64,000 nucleotides of DNA from Lientehia hominis (lineage in GTDB: Bacteria; Bacillota; Clostridia; Lachnospirales; Lachnospiraceae). The notes beneath the pieces were generated by a model that did not search any database, had not been told where the DNA came from, and worked only from the letters and a program-made list of their open reading frames with translations. The stretch lies in contig NZ_JAJNOR010000001.1 in assembly GCF_021044755.1 (NCBI RefSeq), positions 806,001 through 870,000 of the forward strand. The letters run 5' to 3'. A program made the translations under genes and the position numbers. Shown here piece by piece: positions 25,741 through 34,676 of this stretch (its first letter is position 1; the number at the start of each line of letters is the position of its first letter).

Positions 25741-26244
25741 TTCTCTGCCGCCGATAACGATACGACATAATGCATTACCACAACTCGGGCAAAATTCATC
25801 GTCTGTCGGATGGGCAATAACCTCCTTGCGGTTTATGGTTATATGTTCTATGGTAAGTCCTTAGCGGTTCATACCATCGTCATTTGTCACATAATCAAGT
25901 CCGATTTCGGCAGCATACTCTTTCAGCTCTGCGTCAAGTGATTCCCAATAGCTGTGGTCGAAATATTTTTATCAAGTTCAAATCCCGCAGAATCAATTCG
26001 GATCTTGTCTCGTACGTCCATAAATTTCTTCCTGCAGATTATGCGGGTCTGTAACCGAACTGATAAAAAGTTTCTTTTCCGCATATTTTTCCGGATTTTT
26101 AATCTTATTCCAAATCTTCACATCCATAAATTCGCCCCACGGTTCAGGGGAGGTTGTAATCCGCTTCATAAAGAAAAGGCAGCAGTATTTGCAGGCGTGA
26201 GGACAGCCAACATTTTTTATGATCGGAGATTCCATAATCACCAC
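25741..26244 (-). pseudogene. Decayed radical SAM gene (SPL-like) with central deletion
   Basis: The 5' part (26244 down to 25993) encodes about 80 residues including the iron-sulfur motif in VGCPHACKYCC and ISSVTDPHNLQEEIYGRTR, as in radical SAM proteins related to spore photolyase. The frame then breaks. Reverse-strand remnants follow: IRIDSAGFELDK, a frameshift, YFDHSYWESLDAELKEYAAE to a stop after DDGMNR, and then EVIAHPTDDEFCPSCGNALC. The middle of the enzyme, at least 100 residues, is missing. It follows DUF1848 in the same direction, so an operon partner has been lost. Confidence 0.75.
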
Positions 26245-26319
26245 GCTCCCATATGGATATGACCTTCAGGCTTGCTGTCATACTGTTTCATTTTGTACGA
26301 TTTTTTTCATCCATTGCTC

Positions 26320-27234
26320 TTATTTTTTTCGGAAAGACTTCTGCACTCCTTGTATGATTGTATCGTCCGGCTTTACATCGCCGAGCAGCAGAGGAGAAGT
26401 CTTATTATGGAATTTATAGTTTTCAAAGGCTTTCTGCGGATTCTTATTTGCATAACAATATTTGCAGCCGTTCATACAAGTGTCATAAGCACCGATGTCA
26501 CGGCTTTCAATACAATGACAGCCCTGCCGCATACCTTTGTGCTTTAAATCCTTAAAAATAATTCCGTTTGCACCGCCAAGAATACTTAGTGTCATACAGC
26601 CTGAAGAATGAATGCCGTATCGGGTAAAATCGCCGTTTGTTCCGCAAGTCTGTATATAAACGCCGTATTTTTCAGCGATTGCACCAAGCCCCTGTGCCAA
26701 TCTTTCCATATCCTGTTCCGTCAGGGGAATCAATTCCGGCATATTAACTTCCAGCTTTTTATACATCTCAACAAAGCTGAAAATACAACGGTCAATATAA
26801 GGTGCTAGTACGCTTGCCATTTTTTCAAAGGTCTGCAAATGCCTTTCTATCGTGTACTTTTCAGTCAGCAGAACAGGATCGTATCTCCATGCAACACGTT
26901 GTTTTCCCGCCAATTTTGAAAGCTCGATCAGCGTCTGCATACTATCCTCTGCAGATGGAACGCCCGGTTCAATATCCTTTCCGTAGGCGGTAATGGTATA
27001 ATGAAAATAGGTGTTGAATTTATCTGTAATTTCGTGAAGCCTCGGCAAAATAGGCTTGTAGTTTTTGGAGCAGAACACCACGCAATCCACCTTGTCAGGT
27101 ATCAGTTCGTAGCGGCTTACTTTATTAGGGAATAAGGGGTTGCGTGTGAGAACATAGCCCTCGGTAAATCTGTTCAGAAGCCAGTCTGTGTAATATTGAA
27201 CAGTATCTGTCCGTCCACCTGTGTTAAGTATCAT
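26320..27234 (-). CDS. DUF1848 family protein
   Basis: 304 residues. It has the DUF1848 pattern: MILNTGGRTDTVQYY, VDCVVFCSKNYKPIL, and the C-terminal cysteine cluster CHCIESRDIGAYDTCMNGCK followed by YCYAN. Members are treated as radical SAM-like iron-sulfur proteins of unknown role. The start overlaps the end of the MarR gene by four bases (ATGA). The next gene in the operon is a broken radical SAM gene. Confidence 0.9.
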   Translation of the reverse strand: MILNTGGRTDTVQYYTDWLLNRFTEGYVLTRNPLFPNKVSRYELIPDKVDCVVFCSKNYKPILPRLHEITDKFNTYFHYTITAYGKDIEPGVPSAEDSMQTLIELSKLAGKQRVAWRYDPVLLTEKYTIERHLQTFEKMASVLAPYIDRCIFSFVEMYKKLEVNMPELIPLTEQDMERLAQGLGAIAEKYGVYIQTCGTNGDFTRYGIHSSGCMTLSILGGANGIIFKDLKHKGMRQGCHCIESRDIGAYDTCMNGCKYCYANKNPQKAFENYKFHNKTSPLLLGDVKPDDTIIQGVQKSFRKK

Positions 27235-27692
27235 TTTTCTTCCCCCTCAATCTCGGAAAATTTGTTTTTCATATGTTCTGAAAAAATAGTTGTAAGGCGT
27301 ACCAGTTCTTCTATATCGGTATTTGAAATTTCAGCCATAGCTTCCACCTCAGCTTCAGCCGCCGGGGGGATTATTTTTTTCGTATATTCTATACCTGCGT
27401 CAGTAAATCGGACAATCTTATTCCGTCTGTCAGTTTCCGATTCGGTAAGAGATAAATAACCTAGCTTCCAGAACTTCTTGACAATGGCACTCACTGTTTG
27501 CTTTGTGGCGGATAATCGTTCACAAATTTCCGATTGCAGACACCCATCTGGAGCAAACCAAATAATATCAAGAACAAAGAGTTCTTTAGCCGATAAGTTA
27601 TGCTTTCTCGCATATAGCTCATATGCAGAAAACTGAATATCTCGCAGCTTACAGTATTGTTCAACATAATTTCGGACTTCTTCTCGTTCCAT
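27231..27692 (-). CDS. MarR family transcriptional regulator
   Basis: About 153 residues. The winged HTH contains LQSEICERLSATKQTVSAIV followed by a wing with LTESETDRRNKIVRFTDAG. The start at 27692 (MEREEVRNYV) sits six bases after AGAGGGG; an ATG at 27698 is too close. It leads an operon with DUF1848 and a decayed radical SAM gene, and likely regulates it. Promoter TTGACA-N17-TACCAT is at 27740-27768. Confidence 0.92.
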   Translation of the reverse strand: MEREEVRNYVEQYCKLRDIQFSAYELYARKHNLSAKELFVLDIIWFAPDGCLQSEICERLSATKQTVSAIVKKFWKLGYLSLTESETDRRNKIVRFTDAGIEYTKKIIPPAAEAEVEAMAEISNTDIEELVRLTTIFSEHMKNKFSEIEGEEK

Positions 27693-27739
27693 ATTCATCC
27701 CCTCTTTGCCAAAAATCAGACGGTCTAATATTTGACTTT

Positions 27740-27768
27740 ATGGTAACACGAATATTCTGCAATGTCAA
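27740..27768 (-). promoter_or_regulatory. Promoter of the MarR operon; gap 27699-28086
   Basis: Reverse strand TTGACA (27763-27768), 17-bp spacer, TACCAT (27740-27745). The rest of the gap holds the guaA terminator and, around 27899-27937, dyads CTTAGT/ACTAAG and GCATATATGC next to a TATACT box on the forward strand. No gene follows that box, so it may be a leftover promoter. Confidence 0.6.
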
Positions 27769-28021
27769 GCATCTCAAAATACAAAATAAGGCGTTACATT
27801 CGTTATCAATAAGTTCACTATTCACAGCCTGTTCAGCTTGCCACTCGTTAATAATTCAGTATAAAGCAGTTTTTTGTGATTCTTTATATACCATTGCTTA
27901 GTGTACTTTTATTATACTAAGCATATATGCTATACTGACTGCGCATACATAAGCAAGGAGTGAAAACTTCATTGTTAATACTAACCCCTGCGATTTTATA
28001 TAACCAGATTAAATACAGATA

Positions 28022-28057
28022 AGATAAAAATAACAGGCAATCTCATAGACTACCTGT
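28022..28057 (-). terminator. Terminator of guaA
   Basis: Interrupted hairpin ACAGG-N3-TCT...AGA-N3-CCTGT (28033-28057) followed on the reverse strand by TTATTTTTAT. It lies 30 bp past the guaA stop. Confidence 0.7.
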
Positions 28058-28086
28058 CATTCAAAATAATTTATTTCAAACTTCCG

Positions 28087-29628
28087 TCATTCGAATTCTA
28101 TCGTTCCCGGCGGTTTACTGGTCAGATCATACATGACCCGGTTCACGCCTTTTACCTCATTTACTATCCGGCTGGCTGCGATCTTCAGCACATCCCAGGG
28201 GAATTCTGCCACATCGGCCGTCATAAAATCACTGGTATTGACGGCGCGCAGCGCCACCGCATAGTCATAAGTGCGTTCATCACCCATGACTCCCACTGAC
28301 CGCATGTTGGTCAGAGCGGCAAAATATTGGCCGAGACCTTTGTCGAGACCTGCCTTGGCGATTTCCTTCCGGTAAATGGCATCGGCATCCTGCACGATAC
28401 GCACCTTTTCCTCTGTCACCTCTCCAATAATACGGATACCCAGCCCAGGACCCGGGAAAGGCTGGCGGTAAACCAGATATTCAGGAATGCCCAGCTCCAG
28501 TCCCGCTTTCCTCACTTCATCCTTAAAAAGCAGCCGAAGCGGTTCGATAATCTCCTTAAAATCCACCACGCTAGGAAGCCCGCCCACGTTATGATGAGAT
28601 TTGATGACCGCAGATTCTCCAAGGCCGCTCTCAATCACATCAGGATAAATGGTACCCTGTACTAAATAATCCACAGCGCCGATCTTCCTGGCTTCCTCTT
28701 CAAACACGCGGATGAATTCCTCGCCGATGATCTTTCTCTTTCCCTCAGGTTCCGTAACACCCTTCAGTTTCCTGTAATAGCGTTCCTGAGCATTCACGCG
28801 GATAAAATTCAGCTCATAAGGGCCCTTTGGACCGAATACCGCTTCTACCTCGTCGCCCTCATTTTTTCTGAGCAGACCGTGATCCACAAAAACACAAGTC
28901 AGCTGTCTGCCGATGGCTTTCGATAAAAGAACCGCTGCCACAGAAGAATCCACACCGCCTGACAGCGCGCAGAGCACCTTCCCATCACCGATCTTTTCTC
29001 TCAGAAGTCTGATGGTATCCTCCACAAAAGAACCCATCTTCCAGTCCCCGCAGCATCCGCAGACCTTATATACAAAATTGGACAGCATCTTCATGCCTTC
29101 CTGAGTATGCATTACCTCCGGATGGAACTGAACCGCATAAAGCTTCCGTTCCGTACACTCCATACCTGCCACGGGACATGCGGCCGTATGCGCTGTCACT
29201 TGAAAATCGGCAGGCGCCGAAGCAATATAATCCGTATGGCTCATCCAGCACACCGTCCGGGCAGAAACACCGCCGAAAAGAACAGAATCCCTATCCACAT
29301 CCACTTCTGTCTTTCCATATTCGCTGACAGGAGCCGTTTCTACTCTGCCGCCCAGCATATATGCCATCAGCTGGGAACCATAGCAGATCCCCAGGATAGG
29401 AATCCCCAGCTCAAACAGCTCCCTTTCACAGCGTGGCGAATCATCGCCGTACACACTGTTGGGTCCGCCGGTAAAAATAATGCCTTTCGGGTTCATGGAC
29501 CTTATTTTATCCAGTCCTATGCTGTAAGGGTGGACCTCACAGTAAACACTGCACTCCCGTACCCTTCTGGCGATCAGCTGATTATACTGGCCGCCGAAAT
29601 CCAGTACAATAATCATCTCTTTTTCCAC
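28087..29628 (-). CDS. guaA: Glutamine-hydrolysing GMP synthase
   Basis: 513 residues, the normal length. The amidotransferase triad is present: Cys82 in GICYGS and His/Glu in VQFHPEV. The pyrophosphatase loop LSGGVDSSV follows, then SHHNVGGLP, YRQPFPGPGLG and the end SKPPGTIEFE. It converts XMP to GMP with glutamine and ATP in the cytosol. The start is GTG after AGGAGGAGATCTTTT. A second, amidotransferase-dead paralog lies 7 kb away at 19613. No purine riboswitch was found in its short leader. Confidence 0.97.
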   Translation of the reverse strand: MEKEMIIVLDFGGQYNQLIARRVRECSVYCEVHPYSIGLDKIRSMNPKGIIFTGGPNSVYGDDSPRCERELFELGIPILGICYGSQLMAYMLGGRVETAPVSEYGKTEVDVDRDSVLFGGVSARTVCWMSHTDYIASAPADFQVTAHTAACPVAGMECTERKLYAVQFHPEVMHTQEGMKMLSNFVYKVCGCCGDWKMGSFVEDTIRLLREKIGDGKVLCALSGGVDSSVAAVLLSKAIGRQLTCVFVDHGLLRKNEGDEVEAVFGPKGPYELNFIRVNAQERYYRKLKGVTEPEGKRKIIGEEFIRVFEEEARKIGAVDYLVQGTIYPDVIESGLGESAVIKSHHNVGGLPSVVDFKEIIEPLRLLFKDEVRKAGLELGIPEYLVYRQPFPGPGLGIRIIGEVTEEKVRIVQDADAIYRKEIAKAGLDKGLGQYFAALTNMRSVGVMGDERTYDYAVALRAVNTSDFMTADVAEFPWDVLKIAASRIVNEVKGVNRVMYDLTSKPPGTIEFE

Positions 29629-29711
29629 AAAAGATCTCCTCCTGCCTGTTTTTTCTCTAGTCTGTCACTTCCAGCGCCCTTCAGCAGACAGGACTGCCGG
29701 AAACCGGCAAT

Positions 29712-30209
29712 TTATGGCTGAAGCTTCTCACCGCACTCCGGGCAGTAGATAAGCTCTGCGCTGACCTTCGCCTGGCAGGACGGGCAGACCCTGGTCTCAC
29801 CTTCCGGTTCATCCGTCGCTTCTTCCTTCTCTTCCGGTTCTGCGTCCTTAACCAAAATCTCATTTTCCGCGCCGCATTTTCCGCAGAACTTGTCTTCATT
29901 GGGCATCAGTGCGCCGCATTTCACGCAGCGCTTCTGATTCTTCAGAATCTGCTTCTCCTTCTTCAAGGCATTCAGCCGGTCCAGACATTCCTTCACATCC
30001 ACCGCGTAAATCGCATACTGCTCCGGCATATCCTCCGCATGGTCGTCATAAAAAGCCTCACCCAAAGCGGCATAGGCTTTCTTTACTTTCGCTTCTTCCT
30101 GGGAAATCTGAAGGCTCAGCTTGGTACTGCCCGCCACCTCTTTAGTCTTATGGCCGATCACTTTTCCGGCGCTTGCTACAGTTTCACCTAATGTATCGAA
30201 AAAGTCCAT
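29712..30209 (-). CDS. Zinc-ribbon protein with coiled-coil front
   Basis: 165 residues from MDFFDTLGETVASAGKVIGH, with GAGAGGAGGATTC before the ATG. Residues 1-90 are helical and charged. Two zinc ribbons follow, CVKCGALMPNEDKFCGKC and CPSCQAKVSAELIYCPECG, separated by an acidic linker. This layout is common in Lachnospiraceae with no fixed role. Lies between the phosphatase and guaA genes. Confidence 0.82.
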   Translation of the reverse strand: MDFFDTLGETVASAGKVIGHKTKEVAGSTKLSLQISQEEAKVKKAYAALGEAFYDDHAEDMPEQYAIYAVDVKECLDRLNALKKEKQILKNQKRCVKCGALMPNEDKFCGKCGAENEILVKDAEPEEKEEATDEPEGETRVCPSCQAKVSAELIYCPECGEKLQP

Positions 30210-30286
30210 TTGAATCCTCCTCTCAGCCCTGCCCCGAATCATACCGGACGGACGCACTTTTATTATAGGAGCATCCCCGATAAATG

Positions 30287-30895
30287 TCAATCCAAGTGGT
30301 GGGAGTCATTCAGGGTACGCAGGATACTGCGGTCCTTCTCTATATCAATGACGGTCAAAGACGTATTATCCAGTTCGATGCACCGATACAGGCGTGAGGA
30401 CATATCCAGCAGGTAAAATACCGCCAGCTTGAGAATGCCTCCATGGGCCACTACTACTACGGTCTTATCCGTATGGCGGTATTTCTCCTTGATATCTTCC
30501 AGCGCTTCGCCTACGCGCAGCTTCGCCCGATTCAGCGTCCCTTCCCCCGCCATCGGATAATGGAAAGGCTCAATCCTGTATAAAGAAAAAGCTTCGCCGA
30601 ATTTCTCCTCAATCATTTCCTTCGTCAGACCGTCCCATTCGCCAAAATCCAATTCCTTGATGCCGTCGACCTTATGGATCGGCAGCCCCTTCGGCTCCGC
30701 GACCGCCCTGGCAGTATCATAGGCTCTCTGCAGAGGGGAAGAATAAACCGCATCCACCTGAATGGATTCAAACCGCTTTCCCAGCGCCGCCGCCTGGGCT
30801 CTTCCTCTCTCAGAAAGGGGAACATCCGTCTGTCCCTGATACCTTCCCGCTGTATTCCACTCTGTCTCTCCATGCCTTATCAATATAAATCTCAT
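30287..30895 (-). CDS. Histidine phosphatase family protein (phosphoglycerate mutase-like)
   Basis: 202 residues. The catalytic motif FILIRHGETEWNTAGRYQGQ is at the N-terminus, and the second catalytic histidine is in VVVVAHGG near residue 150. It resembles the GpmB/CobC/PhoE group rather than glycolytic GpmA. Substrate unknown. The gene starts 13 bp after the uvrA stop, so it probably is co-transcribed with uvrA. Confidence 0.92.
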   Translation of the reverse strand: MRFILIRHGETEWNTAGRYQGQTDVPLSERGRAQAAALGKRFESIQVDAVYSSPLQRAYDTARAVAEPKGLPIHKVDGIKELDFGEWDGLTKEMIEEKFGEAFSLYRIEPFHYPMAGEGTLNRAKLRVGEALEDIKEKYRHTDKTVVVVAHGGILKLAVFYLLDMSSRLYRCIELDNTSLTVIDIEKDRSILRTLNDSHHLD

Positions 30896-30908
30896 TCGTC
30901 TGACTCTC

Positions 30909-33755
30909 CTAGTCCATTCTCTGCTGCAGATATCTCTTCACATATTTTCCAGTATACGAAACAGGGTTCTCCGCCACTTCTTCCGGTGTTCCCTCCGCGA
31001 TCACGGTTCCGCCTCCGTCTCCGCCTTCCGGCCCCATATCGATCAGATAATCGGCCGTCTTGATGACATCCAGGTTGTGTTCAATGACCACTACGGTGTT
31101 TCCATTTTCGCATAAACGCTGCAGAATTTCAACCAGCTTGTGGACATCCGCAAAATGAAGGCCCGTAGTCGGTTCATCTAGGATATAAATGGTTTTTCCG
31201 GTATCCCGTTTTGACAGTTCCGTCGCCAGTTTGATTCTCTGGGCCTCGCCGCCGGACAAAGTCGTAGAGGGCTGACCCAGTTTGATATAAGAAAGCCCCA
31301 CATCATAAAGCGTCTCAATCTTTCGGCGGATGGCGGGAAGGTTCTCAAAAAACTTCATCGCCTCTTCCACGGTCATATCCAGCACATCGTAGATACTCTT
31401 TCCCTTATATTTCACTTCCAGAGTCTCCCGGTTGTAGCGTTTTCCTCCGCACACCTCGCAGGGAACATACACATCCGGAAGGAAGTGCATCTCGATTTTC
31501 AGGATTCCGTCTCCGCTGCACGCCTCACAGCGTCCGCCCTTTACGTTGAAGCTGAAACGCCCCTTCTGGTATCCTTTGGCTTTCGCGTCCGCGGTGGAGG
31601 CGAACAAGTCCCTGATCGTATCAAATACACCTGTATAGGTGGCCGGATTGGAGCGGGGTGTCCTCCCGATGGGAGACTGGTCGATGGCGATCACCTTATC
31701 CAGCTGCTCCACTCCTTCAATCTCCTTGTGCTTGCCGGGAATCAGCCTGGCCCGGTTCAGCTTTCTCGCCAGGGATTTATACAGAATTTCATTGACCAGA
31801 GAAGACTTTCCGGATCCGGATACTCCGGTCACACAGGTGAACACTCCCAGCGGAAGCTTCACTGTAATATTTCTCAAATTGTTTTCCGCAGCCCCTTTCA
31901 CCGTGAGAAAACCAGTTGGTTTTCTCCTGGCGGCCGGCACCGGAATTTTGGTCCTGCCGCTCAGATAGGCTCCTGTGATGGAGTTCGGACAGTCCATGAT
32001 CTCTTTGGCTTTTCCGACCGCTACCACCTCGCCGCCATGCTCTCCCGCCCCTGGTCCGATATCCACGATACAGTCGGCCGCCATCATGGTATCCTCGTCA
32101 TGCTCCACTACCAGCACACTGTTCCCAAGATCTCTCAGATGGATCAGGGTTTTCAGGAGCTTGTCATTGTCCCTTTGATGAAGGCCGATGCTGGGCTCAT
32201 CCAGGATATATGCCACTCCAACCAGACCGGAACCGATCTGTGTAGCAAGGCGGATCCGCTGGGCCTCTCCGCCTGACAGCGTGGCCGTCCCTCTGGCCAG
32301 AGACAGATATTCCAGGCCCACGTCGACCAGGAATCCGACCCTCGCCCGGATCTCCTTCAGAATCAATCCTCCAATGGCGATCTGGGTCGGCGTCAGCCTT
32401 TGTTCCACATCCTTCATGAAGCTCTGCAGTGCCCCAATGGACATGGACGTGATCTCATAGATATTCTTATCGCAGACGGTCACAGCCAGGGACGTCTGTT
32501 TCAGGCGCTTCCCGCCGCACACTTTACAGGGAGTGATCCGCATAAAGCTTTCATATTCGGCCTTTATGGATTCGGATCCGGTCTCCCGGTAGCGGCGCTC
32601 CACATTCCGGATGAGTCCTTCAAACGCCACATCATATATTCCTTCTCCCCGCTGACCGCGGTAATGGACCTTTACCTCTTTTCCGCTCGTTCCATGAAGC
32701 AGGATATGGCGGACCCGCTCCGGGTAATCCTGAAAAGGAGTGTCCAGATCAAAACCGTATTCTTTGCACAATGCGTCCAGAATAGCCCTGGTAAAGCTTC
32801 CTTTGGTCGCACAGGACTGCCAGCCGCAGACGGTGATGGCTCCCTGATTGATGCTGAGGCTTTTATCAGGGATCATCAGCTCCTCGTCAAATTCCATCTT
32901 ATAACCGAGCCCGGCGCACTCCGGGCAGGCACCAAAAGGATTGTTGAAGGAAAAGCTCCTGGGCTCTACCTCTTCGATACTGATTCCACATTCCGGACAG
33001 GAAAAGCTTTGACTGAACGTAATTGGCTCCCCGTCGGCCACATCCACAATCATCAGTCCGTCAGACAGCTGCATGGCCGTCTCGATGGAATCCGTCAGAC
33101 GTTTTTCGATCCCCGGCTTCACCACCAGCCGGTCCACCACGATTTCAATATTATGCTTGATATTTTTATCGAGACTGATCTCCTCCGTAAGCTCGTACAG
33201 GTTATTGTCGATGCGGACTCGGACATACCCGCTCCGCTTCGCCTGATCCAGTACCTTCTCGTGGCGGCCCTTTCTGCCCCGCACCACGGGAGCAAGCAGC
33301 TGTACCTTCGTTCGTTCCTGCAGGCTCATGATATGATCCACCATCTGGTCTATGGTCTGCTTCTTTATCTCCCTTCCGCATTTGGGACAATGGGGAATCC
33401 CGATCCGCGCATAGAGCAGACGGAAATAATCATATATCTCCGTCACCGTGCCCACCGTGGAACGGGGATTCCTGTTTGTAGACTTCTGGTCGATGGAGAT
33501 GGCCGGCGAAAGCCCCTCGATGCTCTCTACATCCGGTTTTTCCATCTGTCCCAGGAACTGCCTCGCATAGGAAGACAAGGACTCCATATATCTCCTCTGC
33601 CCTTCCGCATAAATGGTGTCAAAGGCCAGAGAGGACTTCCCTGAACCGCTCAGTCCCGTCAGCACCACAAACTGATCCCTGGGAATATCCACCGATATAT
33701 TCTTCAGATTGTGCTCGTTGGCACCACGTATTTTAATATATTGCTGCTTTGCCAT
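30909..33755 (-). CDS. uvrA: Excinuclease ABC subunit A
   Basis: 948 residues, normal length. Two ABC modules: Walker A GLSGSGKSS near residue 32 and GVSGSGKSS near 640. Signatures are TLSGGEAQRIRLA and TLSGGEAQRIKLA. Zinc-binding cysteine pairs are present (CPKCG, CPECG, CEVCGGKRYNRE). UvrA scans DNA for bulky lesions and loads UvrB. It lies downstream of uvrB with one gene between, all on one strand, so likely part of the SOS-inducible transcript from 36.9 kb. Confidence 0.98.
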   Translation of the reverse strand: MAKQQYIKIRGANEHNLKNISVDIPRDQFVVLTGLSGSGKSSLAFDTIYAEGQRRYMESLSSYARQFLGQMEKPDVESIEGLSPAISIDQKSTNRNPRSTVGTVTEIYDYFRLLYARIGIPHCPKCGREIKKQTIDQMVDHIMSLQERTKVQLLAPVVRGRKGRHEKVLDQAKRSGYVRVRIDNNLYELTEEISLDKNIKHNIEIVVDRLVVKPGIEKRLTDSIETAMQLSDGLMIVDVADGEPITFSQSFSCPECGISIEEVEPRSFSFNNPFGACPECAGLGYKMEFDEELMIPDKSLSINQGAITVCGWQSCATKGSFTRAILDALCKEYGFDLDTPFQDYPERVRHILLHGTSGKEVKVHYRGQRGEGIYDVAFEGLIRNVERRYRETGSESIKAEYESFMRITPCKVCGGKRLKQTSLAVTVCDKNIYEITSMSIGALQSFMKDVEQRLTPTQIAIGGLILKEIRARVGFLVDVGLEYLSLARGTATLSGGEAQRIRLATQIGSGLVGVAYILDEPSIGLHQRDNDKLLKTLIHLRDLGNSVLVVEHDEDTMMAADCIVDIGPGAGEHGGEVVAVGKAKEIMDCPNSITGAYLSGRTKIPVPAARRKPTGFLTVKGAAENNLRNITVKLPLGVFTCVTGVSGSGKSSLVNEILYKSLARKLNRARLIPGKHKEIEGVEQLDKVIAIDQSPIGRTPRSNPATYTGVFDTIRDLFASTADAKAKGYQKGRFSFNVKGGRCEACSGDGILKIEMHFLPDVYVPCEVCGGKRYNRETLEVKYKGKSIYDVLDMTVEEAMKFFENLPAIRRKIETLYDVGLSYIKLGQPSTTLSGGEAQRIKLATELSKRDTGKTIYILDEPTTGLHFADVHKLVEILQRLCENGNTVVVIEHNLDVIKTADYLIDMGPEGGDGGGTVIAEGTPEEVAENPVSYTGKYVKRYLQQRMD

Positions 33756-33761
33756 ATCTTT

Positions 33762-34580
33762 TCACCTGTCCAATTCCCAATATTCTTCCCTGGTAACGAA
33801 AGGCGGTTCCATATACAAAATGCTGAAACTGTCCTTTCCCTCTTTGATCTCTGCCGCAAATTCCGCAGCGGACTCGATCGCCGGCTCAACCAACTCGATG
33901 AATAAGTGTGTTACCGAGCTGTCCGTTTCCAGAAGAGAAGAAACCTCTTCATCCGATACAAACACGAAAACGTCCTCCGGATCAATTCCTTTCTCTGCAC
34001 AGACCTTCTCTATTTCCCGGAGGAACAGCGAATCATCTGTGGAACCGGATCCGGATACTGCCGCACATTTTCCAAATCTTTTCTTTCCGCCCACGACAAG
34101 TTCATCCAGAACTTCTTCGATTCTGGCATAATCATACGAAATATAAATCGCTTTGTAAATTCCCTCCGGCGGCATCATTGCCAGCGCGATCTTATCAGAA
34201 GGAGAATGATTGAAGATAAGCACCGGTGTCTCCTCCGATACTTCCTTCACGATCTTCTCCGCTTTCTCCTTATCCATTGGAGACGCCATGATGATATCGG
34301 CGTGTTCATCCTTCAGTTCTTCCAAGCTTCCGGTGATGACCGTGATCCCTTTCGCCTCCAGACACGCAGTCAGATAAGGCGCAAACTTTGTCATGACAGC
34401 CTCATCATCTCCTGTCAGACATAGTCCTGCCCGGAATCCCAATTCTTCATTCGCGGCGGAGCGTCCGCCCTTTAATGCCAGAGAATCGTTTTTGATTCTT
34501 TCTTCATTGCCGCTCAGCAGAAAACATAAAGCCAAAATCGCCATGCACGCAGAAATTCTGCGGCTCTTTCTCACATTCAT
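33762..34580 (-). CDS. Exported substrate-binding-like protein lacking a lipobox cysteine
   Basis: 272 residues. A signal-peptide-like N-terminus (ISACMAILALCFLLSGN) ends where a lipobox LSGC would be, but Asn stands in place of Cys. The mature part alternates strands and helices like a type 1 periplasmic binding protein (ADIIMASPMDKEKAEKI, YKAIYISYDYARIEEVLDEL). No ligand can be named. It is inserted between uvrB and uvrA in the same direction, 6 bp before uvrA. It may be released into the medium instead of lipid-anchored, or retained by an uncleaved signal. Confidence 0.7.
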   Translation of the reverse strand: MNVRKSRRISACMAILALCFLLSGNEERIKNDSLALKGGRSAANEELGFRAGLCLTGDDEAVMTKFAPYLTACLEAKGITVITGSLEELKDEHADIIMASPMDKEKAEKIVKEVSEETPVLIFNHSPSDKIALAMMPPEGIYKAIYISYDYARIEEVLDELVVGGKKRFGKCAAVSGSGSTDDSLFLREIEKVCAEKGIDPEDVFVFVSDEEVSSLLETDSSVTHLFIELVEPAIESAAEFAAEIKEGKDSFSILYMEPPFVTREEYWELDR

Positions 34581-34676
34581 TCCCTCATCTCAATCTCAGT
34601 GATTATTGATTCCTATTTTTACTGGCGTTTTCTGCTTTTTCAATACTCTTTTTAATCCCCCACCCGGCAGTCCCTG

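Noticed and set aside
32400..33644. 414-residue forward open frame within uvrA
   Set aside because: Antisense shadow of uvrA, which has all expected motifs; the frame has no start signal of its own.
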